DNA from: Neospora caninum Liverpool
Lineage: Eukaryota; Apicomplexa; Conoidasida; Eucoccidiorida; Sarcocystidae
Direction of reading: 5' to 3'
DNA: 64,000 nt
Assembly (NCBI RefSeq): GCF_000208865.1
Contig: NC_018387.1
Span: 496,001 to 560,000 of the forward strand
Shown piece after piece: positions 55,600-64,000 of the stretch. Numbering within the stretch: position 1 is the stretch's first letter; the number at the start of each line of letters is the position of its first letter. Under the pieces are notes generated by a model. That model had not been told where the DNA came from, made no database searches, and worked only from the letters and a program-made list of their open reading frames with translations. The position numbers and the translations under genes are program-made.

Positions 55600-58500
55600 T
55601 TAATGAAGATCCGTTATCGTTTTCGACTCGCAGTCGAGGGCAAAGGGAGCCATTGACGCGTTGCCCATCTTTGGAGTGGATGTAAGGACGCGAAACGCGA
55701 TCGAATGGCCTACAATAACCACAACCCTCGCATCCTTGACGCTGCAGATTGCTTTGAGGACAAGACGCATCCGTGCACGGACAGCGCGGCTGCTCTCCAG
55801 GGGGACTTTTCTAAAGCGCCAAGATGCCTGGAGGCGTTCTGCCCAAGCCTGCTCTCTGATGAGGTCATGAACGTCCGTAGAGTAATCCCTTAGTGCCGCT
55901 TTCAGTTGGTCTCGAACGCTTTCGGGTTCCGTTTCCAGAGGTGTCTCCTCGCCGTCGCTTTCCAGTTTGTTCAACTGTTGTGCTGCCGCCTGCTCTCCCG
56001 CAACTGAAGAAGCCGGACCATGAGAGGAACCGGATGGGCGTAGCGTTTCCTGAGCATGTTCTTCCCCATTTAAATGGTGATGTTTCCTTGCGTCAGCATC
56101 ATACCACGGCGCGGAAAGAACTTCCTCGATTTGCGCAATCTCGTCATCGGCGAACTGGAGCCACCACTTATTGAGGGGGTTCACGAGTGACCAGTCAAGG
56201 TCTTCGTCGATGCTGCAGTTAGGAGGAAGTCGTCTGCTAGCTCTCAGAGCTTCCAAGTGGTCACGGAGCTCTTCCGCCTTCCGTCCAGTATCGCCGGTTG
56301 TGTGGATACGCTCTCGTACGAGCGGAAGAAGAAGCCATTTCTCGTGAGTGTGCAGCGGCTCTACTGCTTGATTTTCTGGTAACTCACCTTCACGCGGACG
56401 TAGAGACAGCCGATGCTCCGGATCGCGAGAAACAGCGGGACAAGAGAAAGTGTTGAGAGCAGTCTGAATGGTACGACTGAGAGGAGACACGATATAGGCG
56501 TCGACCTCCACAGTGGGTAGTTCAGCGCGGAACTGCGAGTAAAACCTTGCAGCGCTTGCACACTGCTGCAAACCGCGATCGGTGAGACAAACATCTTGCA
56601 TGTTCGGGTCGTAACTGAACATGTCTGCACCAGGCAAGACAAAGTGAGGCAGATACAGTGGAGTCAGGCGAGCATCTTGGCAGTCGGCCAGTACAATTTC
56701 CTGCGTTCATCTAGAAATCCAGTCACTGAAGAAGAGGAGTTGCGAGAGTGAAGAGAAGTGATTCCACTGTGGACAGAACAGATAGAATTCGGTATACTGA
56801 AACGGGGCAGGCGGCCGACACCGCTGCACCTGTTAGGGTATGAAATAGTTGATGATACACACATGCAAGTTCTGTTCCATCCCACTGCCGTTACCCCTCA
56901 AGGAGCACTATTCAGAATTCCGGTGCTCTCGAAGCATCAGCAACGTTCTTCGGAAGAGTGACAAATACTCTATCTGCAGGCGATGAGAAACACATCACGA
57001 ACTTACACAGAGAAAAACTAGACGGGAAGACACGCGTCACACATGAATTCAGGGCTCCGCGCTCACTCGCATGATCAAGGCAGAAAGTTACTGGGCCAGG
57101 AATCCGAGTTCTACTGAAATACATGTGCTTTTTCGTAGGCCTCGAGTAAAACCTTTCTAGTCTGTTTTCTTACCACGAACTCGCAAGCGCCTAAAAGAGT
57201 CCCTTCTCCATTCGTTAAACTCGGACTCGGCATGTCGCATGAGAAAGAGAAGCTTCTTTTTGCCCTTCTTGATGTCGTCCTCGTGTTTATCCAGCCATGT
57301 TCCCACTACTCTTGCCATTTGAGACGGTGTTTGCACTCGCCTGTGTCGTCTTAATCGATTGCTCCATACGTTACGCAGGAAACTTGCCGCATTTGTTCCG
57401 GCAGACCGCAGAGCCCTGGACGGCGATAGATTTCCCAGTCGGGTGACGGCAGAAATAAAGTGCCGGCGAAGGGAATGTAAGGCAGAACGCGGTTGAAGAA
57501 TATATCGTAAAACAGACCGCTCATTCTCTCGAGGGGGTTCACGTGTACCTGCTGGTGCTTCTTGTCCTCGTGTGACTTGCGGGGGAGGTGTGGCTGTCGC
57601 CTCCCCGGTGGGGACGTCATCGTGCGGGTCGAAAGACCCCATTTGCGAACCGCCTGCGCGGTTGGGAGCAGGGCTGGTGTCGGAGGTCTGTGGTGCCGTG
57701 TGCGAGCCTGCATGAGACTGGCCTGTTGCCGACCCTTGATGGGGTTGACCCTCACTAGCATGTCTCGCAGTTCTTCCATTGCCCGAGGTGGAGCGAAACA
57801 GCCCAAGATTCAAAGTTATGAAGGCAGGGGGGACATGATGAAAAACAGGAGAATGCATGTGAGGGGTGCTAACGGAGGTTCTCAAAGTCGAGAACAAGGA
57901 CAGCTTTGGCGGTGCTGTAGAGGATGGAGTCTCCTCGAGAAATGGAGCCGGTCTAAAGGCCACGAGCGGATCATCCCTTGGTCCAAGATCGAAATGGTGG
58001 AGGGCAACGGTTTTCTGGATAGATGAGCGAGTCCCCCACTGAGCGGCGAACGCCAGCATCCGAGAGCACTCGTGACCCACGCACGTGGGGCGGGCGAGAG
58101 AAATCATTTCTGCTGGTTTCCCAGAGAGAGGTAAGTTTGCCGGAAGAGACGAACGAGGATTTAGAGGAGACGAATCATATCGTCGGGAAATGGAGGATGA
58201 GAGGGAATCACCTTCAGGACCGGGAGTCAGCTGAGGATAGCGGTCTCCTGTGTTTGCCTGTTTAGAATCTGCTTCGAAAACTGCGCCAAAGACCGGTGGT
58301 GGAAGCTCAGTTACCGAGGGATGGTGAGATGGGCTTTTCTTGAAGGACTGAAGCAGAGACTGTGCGGCAGAAGCCGGGTTTGCTGGTGTCGGAGAACTTA
58401 CACGGTTGAGGTTTTCCGAAAGAGAAGACTCCGGGGCCGATGTCTGGGATGCTTCGCTCTGGAGTGGTGGAACTCGGTCCACGGACAAGCAAAAAAGAAA

Positions 58501-58644
58501 CGCTAGGATGATTGGATGCGTAGACAGAAGAAAGTAAGGACCGTACCGCAGAATCCGCAGCAGCAGTGAAACTGTCCTGGAGAGTGCGATTCGTGGAAGA
58601 TGAGACCGCAGGGGCACGGAAGAACCGGGGCAAATGCGCCCCAT
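55600..58644 (-). CDS. Histidine phosphatase (phosphoglycerate mutase-like) protein with N-terminal membrane segment
   Basis: Exon 1, 58644-57174, ends at G|GTAAGA. Exon 2, 56624-55600, follows a strong pyrimidine-rich acceptor (CTTTGTCTTGCCTGGTGCAG). The phase 1 join gives 831 residues. The chosen ATG opens MGRICPGS; the frame is open 24 codons further but without ATG. Residues about 25-57 are hydrophobic (a signal anchor around RYGPYFLLSTHPIILAFLF). Residues 60-450 are Ser/Pro-rich. The catalytic domain starts at about 465: FLMRHAESEFNEW (phosphohistidine His ~471), LTDRGLQQC after the splice, SPLSRTIQTA (~534) and VVIVGHSIAFR (second His ~795). These are the core residues of the family, so it may be active, but the family covers mutases and many phosphatases, and its long insert and membrane segment argue against glycolytic phosphoglycerate mutase. 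Substrate unknown. Confidence 0.87.
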
Positions 58645-60935
58645 TCTGAAAATCACGAGGAAATGCTCTAAACGCAGATTGGGCAGAAGGACAGAAAACT
58701 CCCTCTGGCATCGCACGGGAAAGGAGCAGTTTAATGGAGCCTAGGCAGAGGAAAATGACGCGAAACGGCCGCGCTCTTGCGGTCCCCGCTTGGGCGTCAT
58801 GTCACCTGCGTCGGTATTATGGGGGAGAAAAATCAGAACCTCCGGTAATAAAAGGATGCTGCCCTTGCAGTGACGTTCAGCTAGTTTTGCATCCTTGCTG
58901 TAACAAAAAGCTGTCACTCCACTTTGCCCGTTCTCCAGGAATTTCTGTCCACTAAGCACTGCGTGACAGGAAAATGCGTTGGACACGGCGGTTAGCAGCC
59001 GGACGACTGCACGCAGCATGAACGTTGCAATTCATGTAAGTGAACACAGACGTGGAAACATTTTCTCGCAGACGAGAAAACCTGGGACAATGTAGTCATT
59101 GTCAACAAAAGGGATGACGGCGACGTCTAGTTTAAAGTGTGTAACGTGAAGATACCCGAAAGTCGTCGAGTTCAACCGCCAGACCTGTCGCCACAAGACA
59201 CGACGGAAACACTAGCCAAAACCACGGCCCCGCGCGCTTTTCTACAGTGGGAGTCTCGCTGCTTGTCTCCCCGAGCCGAAGGAACCAGAAAACTTTCGTC
59301 AGTCCTGCTTGCTGACTGACTGTTGCTTGATGGTTTCCGCTTTTTCCTGTGGACAGAGGGGGGCCGCAATTTTACTTACACTGCTTTACACCGTGGCTGC
59401 GCACGGCAATGCAGGCGTGTCACGCGCGCGATATCGCACTAAACAGTGCCGCAGATTGATCTGGGTAGGATGGCGGCAAGTGGGATACGGACACCTGACG
59501 ACAACATAGATCAGCAGCGAACGTTTTCCGATAGAGTTTTCTTTTATTCAGGTTTCCAGTCGAATGTAGCTCACGGCAACTTGGCACTGCTCATTTGCTG
59601 TGAACAGTCTCGCTTTTCCTTGACTGCTGTTTGCTGCGCGTGTAGCCCTAGTCAGAAAGTTGTTTGGCGCCCTCTTTGACAGCTCTCTGGTGACGTGTTC
59701 AGATAGACGCTCTGTTCCGTTGGAAGGGAAAAGATGATCCCGACGAAGTCGCAACACACGGCACTAACTGATAGAAATATGTGGCTGAGCACTTGATGCT
59801 TATGGTGCTGGTCTTCAACCAGGGAGCGTCGCCGTGCTCGTGCACCCCAGTTGGTTCGAATGCGTTGTCTGCACCGCTGTACCAACCAGGATACTATCAC
59901 TACCACCACCGTGTACATAACGGATTTTTACGGAAAAAGAATGCCGTCTAGAAAACCAAGAACAGCTACAAAATACGGATGTCAAAACCGGTTCAGCGGC
60001 TGTGGAAAGCCGCTCGGTAATCTCGAGTTGTGGCGAGAGAAGCTTCTCCCCTAAAAACACGTTTAAGCTACTCCAACAATTAGTGGGTCGTTGGTTCCCG
60101 GGAACAGTTTCTATGACGAAAACATCCGCCAGATGCAGATACAAGAGCGTGGTGTTGGGCGATTCAGGAGAGTGGCCAACACGGAGTACGCTCTGCAGTC
60201 AGTGGGTTTGGTGTGACAGCTGGAAAACATGGACAGAACACTTCCCCCACTGGCACCTTTTCTTGAGAAAGGGAAAAATGGAAATCACGTGTAAACAAAT
60301 CCCATTAAGGCGAATCTCTGACAGGTACGGGCATTAATAGAATGGGTATGGAAGTGCGGCATCTAAACCGGAGGCGTCGTCGCTATCCCAGCTACGAGCA
60401 GCCTATATAGCCTTGCAGGTGTCCCCCGTTCGCGGCGGCTCTTTCGTTTGGTGGTAGCTCTTCATGGATGTCGTTTCGGCCACTCCTCGCTTTCACGTAT
60501 CCTCCCTTCCTCACAGCATCGCCTTCTTTCTTTGTGTCTTCGTCGATAACCTCCATCTTCCTTATGCTGTATCCCCGTCATGACCGCGCCTCAAAATATT
60601 CTTCTTTTAGTTCTCCTTCCCCCTTCTTCAGAACCTCCGTCTGTCCCCCCGGCTACACAACTGTCGTCGCTACCGCTTACTGAGCCTGGTGCGTGGCTGA
60701 GTGTTCCTTTGCCCATTGCCTCTCCCTCTGAACTGCTCTCCCGTGTCCTGGCTGCGTGGTGGTGTGCTTCCTAGGCAAGGAAAAGTGCCCGAGATTAGTC
60801 TCCGTCGGAGATGAACTTTAGGGCTTAAAACTTGAGGCGGCGTTTTGCGGTTCCGTATTGACGGAGAGAGGCGCTGCATTGTGCATATCTGTTGGACGGC
60901 GGTTCTTGTGAGCAGGAAGCGAAATTTCCCTGAGC
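58645..60935. other. 2.3-kb intergenic region
   Basis: Between two minus-strand genes: promoter and 5' leader of the phosphatase-like gene at the left, 3' UTR (or further exons) of the 61-63.6 kb gene at the right. A candidate acceptor at about 60776 (CTTTTCCTTGCCTAG) would extend the right-hand gene in frame, see that entry. No other feature supported. Confidence 0.4.
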
Positions 60936-63608
60936 TTACTTGGTGCTTGTTTCTCTTGCTTCACAGACTTCTGGACTTCCTTCCGCTGAGCCTCCCAGTG
61001 AAGCACCGGGGGCCAATTTCTTCTGTTCCACTTGCTCTGCTTTCCTCTCTCCGTTCTTGTTTGCAGCGGCACAGGGAGTCTTTCCTTCCCGATGTGAAAA
61101 CCCTGCTTCACCAGACGGATGGTCGCTCCTCGCGGAGAAATCCCCGTGCACAAACGTCCCGGACTGGCTTTTCCTCGTTTCGGGCGCATGTGTGTCTTTT
61201 GCGGCTCTGTGCCTCACAGGCGACGTTCTACCCGAGCGTCCAGTGGAGAGGTTCGGAAGGGGCGCATCGTCGTCGGCATGCTCGGGTGTTTTCGGTTGTC
61301 CGGGCACGGTTTCATTGCGCTGCCCTCTGCTTCCTTGTTCAGATTCTCTGGGTGCGCCTTGAGGCTTTTCGACGGCAACGTGCTTCGCTTCCAGGATTGC
61401 TGGCCAGGGAGGCAAAACCCTTCTACCAAGGAGACAGGCTCTTTTCTTCAGCGTTTCTCGGCTTGCCCTGGCGTCTGAGGGCCCCTCACTGGACTGCCTG
61501 GTGGAGCACGGTAAGGGGCCGCTGCGATCTGCGTCCGTCGCCTCCGGATGCATTTCATATTCCCCGGATTCCGTTTCTCCCTGTTCTTCCGCTTCCCTTC
61601 TTTGGCCCCTTTCTTCTTCCTGCGCTCGTTCCTGGTCCGGGCAGGTAGTCCAGGTCGAGGAGATCGGTGGCATTGTCACTGAGTTTTCGCCGTCGTCCAA
61701 CTGCACGCCAACGTTATCCTTCCTTTCAAGGATGGAAGAAGCGTCCGGAAATTGCGCGTTGCCTGGTCGTGGATTTGTTTCCAGGCTGGTCCGCTTGCCT
61801 ACCTGGCTTGTGAAATCCAACATGAAACCACTTCCTGTCGTTGGAGTAGGTGTGGCCAATTTATGAGCTTCTTTTTGCCTACCTTCCCGCCGCCCCTTTC
61901 CGCCACACTCTCTGTCACTTGTTTGCCCATCCGCGTCCTGCAAAATATCCAGCAAGCGTCGCGGCATTGTCCCGTGATCGACTCTCACCCGGGAGGTATA
62001 CTTTGATTCGGCTTTGGGAAACGACGACGAGCGCGACATTGATTCTAGTTGTTTCGAGGGCCTCCCTATATGTGAATGATTCTCTCGTGCACCTGAAGAC
62101 AAGCTGACGCTGCCACCAAGATCTGGTGTCTGCGATTCAGCATTTCTTCTTCGTCGCTTAGGATGTGGAGAGTTCATCCAAGCGTCCACTCCCCTGCTTA
62201 TGTGGGAGGAGACAGAACATGTAGAAGGCGACAGCATCCGCCTCTTCCTCCCAGCACTCGTGACCGGCCCGTCAGCCGAGGGGGCCGAGGCAGACCTGGA
62301 AAACCCTGATGAGCTATCGAATAGGCAGCGGGGGCCGGCTGTTCCAACATCTCGAGAGAACCTCGATGGGGCACCGGCCCCCGTAACACCAGAACTCGAT
62401 CTCCCTTCTCGATCTGAAGCAGCTGTTGTGGTAGTGGAGCGCGAAGACGCTTCATCCAAGCATGCGGAGGGCTCAGTCGTTTCTCGTGAGATATTAGGTC
62501 TCCCAGAAGTCACCTGCTCGGTTTCGGCTCCTGCTCGTGCTTCCATTCCCGCATTATAGCAAGGACAATCCACACGTGATCTGCGGTATCTCCCTTCCTG
62601 TCGGGCGGAGCATTCACCACATGAAGACGAAAACGGGATCATGGTGGAGGCGCTCACGTCTTGCGTTATGCCCCTCCTCTGCTGTCTCTGCTGGTCGCAG
62701 TCACGAGGCGTTGTGGATTCATCAGCAGCTGTCGTTCGGGGGGTTTGTCCCCTCCGGAGGGGTCCTGACAATCTTGTGAACGCGCGAAACAACCAAAATG
62801 CACCGCGTTTAACAGTGCTTTCCTCCTGAGTTGAGCAATCCGCATATCGTTGTTCTGAGCGACAAAAACGCGCAGCCTGCTTGTCACTTTTTCCCGATGA
62901 GGATGCACTCCAAGCGACATTGCTAGCAGACCCACGCTCACCCGTCACACCAAAAGCGAGCCCAAGTCTTCTTTCAGAAGCGTCAGCCGTGATTGGCTCG
63001 CCTGCTTGGACGAGAGAGGCTGGAAGGAATTCCGGACGGTGAATGCCACTGGCAGCAAAGTCGAGCGGTCGTGAAGAAGTAGTGTAAGAGCGAAGCCGTC
63101 TCCCAAAGAGCGGGGCATAAACGTCGTGAATTTGTCCATCTCCAAGGCTCAGGTCAGGTACGTTGCCTTTTGATTCCGCGAACATACCAACATGACTCAC
63201 TGTGAGTCGAGCGTCCGGGCCTCGGTGTCTTCCTGTCATGAGGTCAGAGGACAGGGAAGTCGCACCAGTCAAATGCCAAGGAAACGCGCAGGGCTGTGAC
63301 TGAGGGATATCAAAAAATTCCCGTCGTTCATTCTCCTGGTAAGTTTCGTGGTTCCTCTCCATTAGAGAGACAGATTCTCGGATTGTATCTTCCCGGGCAT
63401 CAGGAACTAAGGACGTCCGTGGCTCTCCCATGGCCTCAAGTCTGGAAGGAGAAGTGATCCTATCTCGCGCGTTTGGAACCAAACTATCTTCCTCCTCAGA
63501 GTCGTCTCCGAGCGATTGTGAGCCCGCCTGGAGTCCCGAGGTTGCCTCCAGAGCGGCCGCGCCAACGGCGCCACTCAGTGCCAGCAGGGCGACGGTTGCA
63601 ACTTCCAT
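60936..63608 (-). CDS. Predicted secreted, disordered protein with RRL (TEXEL-like) sites and nuclear-localisation-like clusters
   Basis: The frame is open from 63716, but the first ATG is at 63608 and begins a good signal peptide (MEVATVALLALSGAVGAAA), giving 890 residues. The rest is Ser/Arg/Glu-rich, with no domain and probably disordered. RRL sites occur at residues 170 (RRLRS), 213 (RRLGL) and 550 (RRLLD). In Toxoplasma the ASP5 protease cleaves RRLxx (TEXEL) in dense-granule proteins, several of which are exported to the host cell. Basic clusters RKRR (454) and KRRRR (484) resemble nuclear localisation signals. Signal peptide, TEXEL, disorder and nuclear signal together match known exported nuclear effectors, but each element is short and could arise by chance in an Arg-rich protein. 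The TAA stop overlaps a donor-like AA|GTAAGC; an acceptor near 60776 would add ~30 residues in phase, so the C-terminus is uncertain. Confidence 0.75.
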   Translation of the reverse strand: MEVATVALLALSGAVGAAALEATSGLQAGSQSLGDDSEEEDSLVPNARDRITSPSRLEAMGEPRTSLVPDAREDTIRESVSLMERNHETYQENERREFFDIPQSQPCAFPWHLTGATSLSSDLMTGRHRGPDARLTVSHVGMFAESKGNVPDLSLGDGQIHDVYAPLFGRRLRSYTTSSRPLDFAASGIHRPEFLPASLVQAGEPITADASERRLGLAFGVTGERGSASNVAWSASSSGKSDKQAARFCRSEQRYADCSTQEESTVKRGAFWLFRAFTRLSGPLRRGQTPRTTAADESTTPRDCDQQRQQRRGITQDVSASTMIPFSSSCGECSARQEGRYRRSRVDCPCYNAGMEARAGAETEQVTSGRPNISRETTEPSACLDEASSRSTTTTAASDREGRSSSGVTGAGAPSRFSRDVGTAGPRCLFDSSSGFSRSASAPSADGPVTSAGRKRRMLSPSTCSVSSHISRGVDAWMNSPHPKRRRRNAESQTPDLGGSVSLSSGARENHSHIGRPSKQLESMSRSSSFPKAESKYTSRVRVDHGTMPRRLLDILQDADGQTSDRECGGKGRREGRQKEAHKLATPTPTTGSGFMLDFTSQVGKRTSLETNPRPGNAQFPDASSILERKDNVGVQLDDGENSVTMPPISSTWTTCPDQERAQEEERGQRREAEEQGETESGEYEMHPEATDADRSGPLPCSTRQSSEGPSDARASRETLKKRACLLGRRVLPPWPAILEAKHVAVEKPQGAPRESEQGSRGQRNETVPGQPKTPEHADDDAPLPNLSTGRSGRTSPVRHRAAKDTHAPETRKSQSGTFVHGDFSARSDHPSGEAGFSHREGKTPCAAANKNGERKAEQVEQKKLAPGASLGGSAEGSPEVCEARETSTK

Positions 63609-64000
63609 AGCTGTGCTCGTAGTGTTGCGAACAACAGACGCTCGGGGAGAAAATAGGCCACGCGAAGAAAGGAAAAACACAGAAAATGGGGAAAATGGCA
63701 CGACCGGGCAGAACAAGCTGTCGAGCAGAGTAAGAAGACGGTAGTTCCCAGAGATTGTTCAGAAGACGGAAAGCGGCCATGGAATGGACCAACGGACAAA
63801 AAACTGTCGAACTCTGATTAGCTTATTTTAGATGGGATTATATTTACATGATGGAAAAACAAGAGAGCTACTAGAGACAAAAGAAGATCAGGATTGGCGG
63901 GTTGTAGGACACGGCCACGCTCGGAGTGCACATGGGAGCGCCCTCCGGAGCAAGCTGCCAGACGTGCAGAGAACGTCAGGACAAGACATCGCATGCAAAA
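63609..64000. other. 5' flank of the secreted-protein gene
   Basis: The minus-strand frame stays open to 63716 without an ATG, so this is probably the 5' leader and promoter. Nothing else is visible. Confidence 0.4.

Noticed and set aside
56625..56700. Earlier acceptor (GAACGCAG) for exon 2 of the phosphatase-like gene
   Set aside because: It would leave the frame broken after the exon 1 donor at 57173; the acceptor at 56625 has a better pyrimidine tract and the correct phase.

Overview
The window is nuclear DNA of a coccidian apicomplexan of the Toxoplasma/Hammondia/Neospora group. Evidence: GC-rich, Ser/Arg/Ala-rich coding sequence; genes with many phased GT-AG introns of a few hundred bases; TGCATGC words; and (TA)n microsatellites in introns and spacers. 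I cannot separate the genera from this sequence alone.

Layout. 0-6.9 kb (minus strand): a long low-complexity protein gene that runs off the left edge (exons 4491-1330 and 1061-122), then a small multi-exon gene (exons 6161-6066, 5743-5601, 5135-5012; first exon unresolved). 7.8-11.4 kb (plus): a 1193-residue single-exon protein with a syntaxin-like coiled coil followed directly by a glycine-zipper hydrophobic hairpin, resembling syntaxin 17. 15.8-27.3 kb (plus): a 16-exon DEAD-box splicing helicase, PRP5/DDX46, 1831 residues after joining in phase. 29.5-32.6 kb (plus): a two-exon 801-residue protein of unknown function. 42.07-34.86 kb (minus): SPT16, the large subunit of the FACT histone chaperone, 14 exons, with its N-terminal exons missing.

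The SPT16 break is followed by a 76-bp inverted repeat (42351-42527) and then by a tandem array of a 1.56-kb satellite (four full units and one partial, 42.6-49.5 kb), whose units are mosaics of alternative modules. About 5 kb with no recognisable gene follows. 58.6-55.6 kb (minus): a two-exon histidine-phosphatase (phosphoglycerate mutase-like) protein with an N-terminal membrane segment. 63.6-60.9 kb (minus): a disordered protein with a signal peptide, three RRL (TEXEL-like) sites and basic nuclear-localisation-like clusters, a candidate exported dense-granule effector.

The genes do not form a pathway. Two are core nuclear machinery (pre-mRNA splicing, chromatin transcription). The most interesting items are the syntaxin-17-like protein, the candidate exported protein, and the satellite/hairpin junction that cuts SPT16. 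All intron boundaries were read by eye from GT-AG signals and reading-frame continuity.
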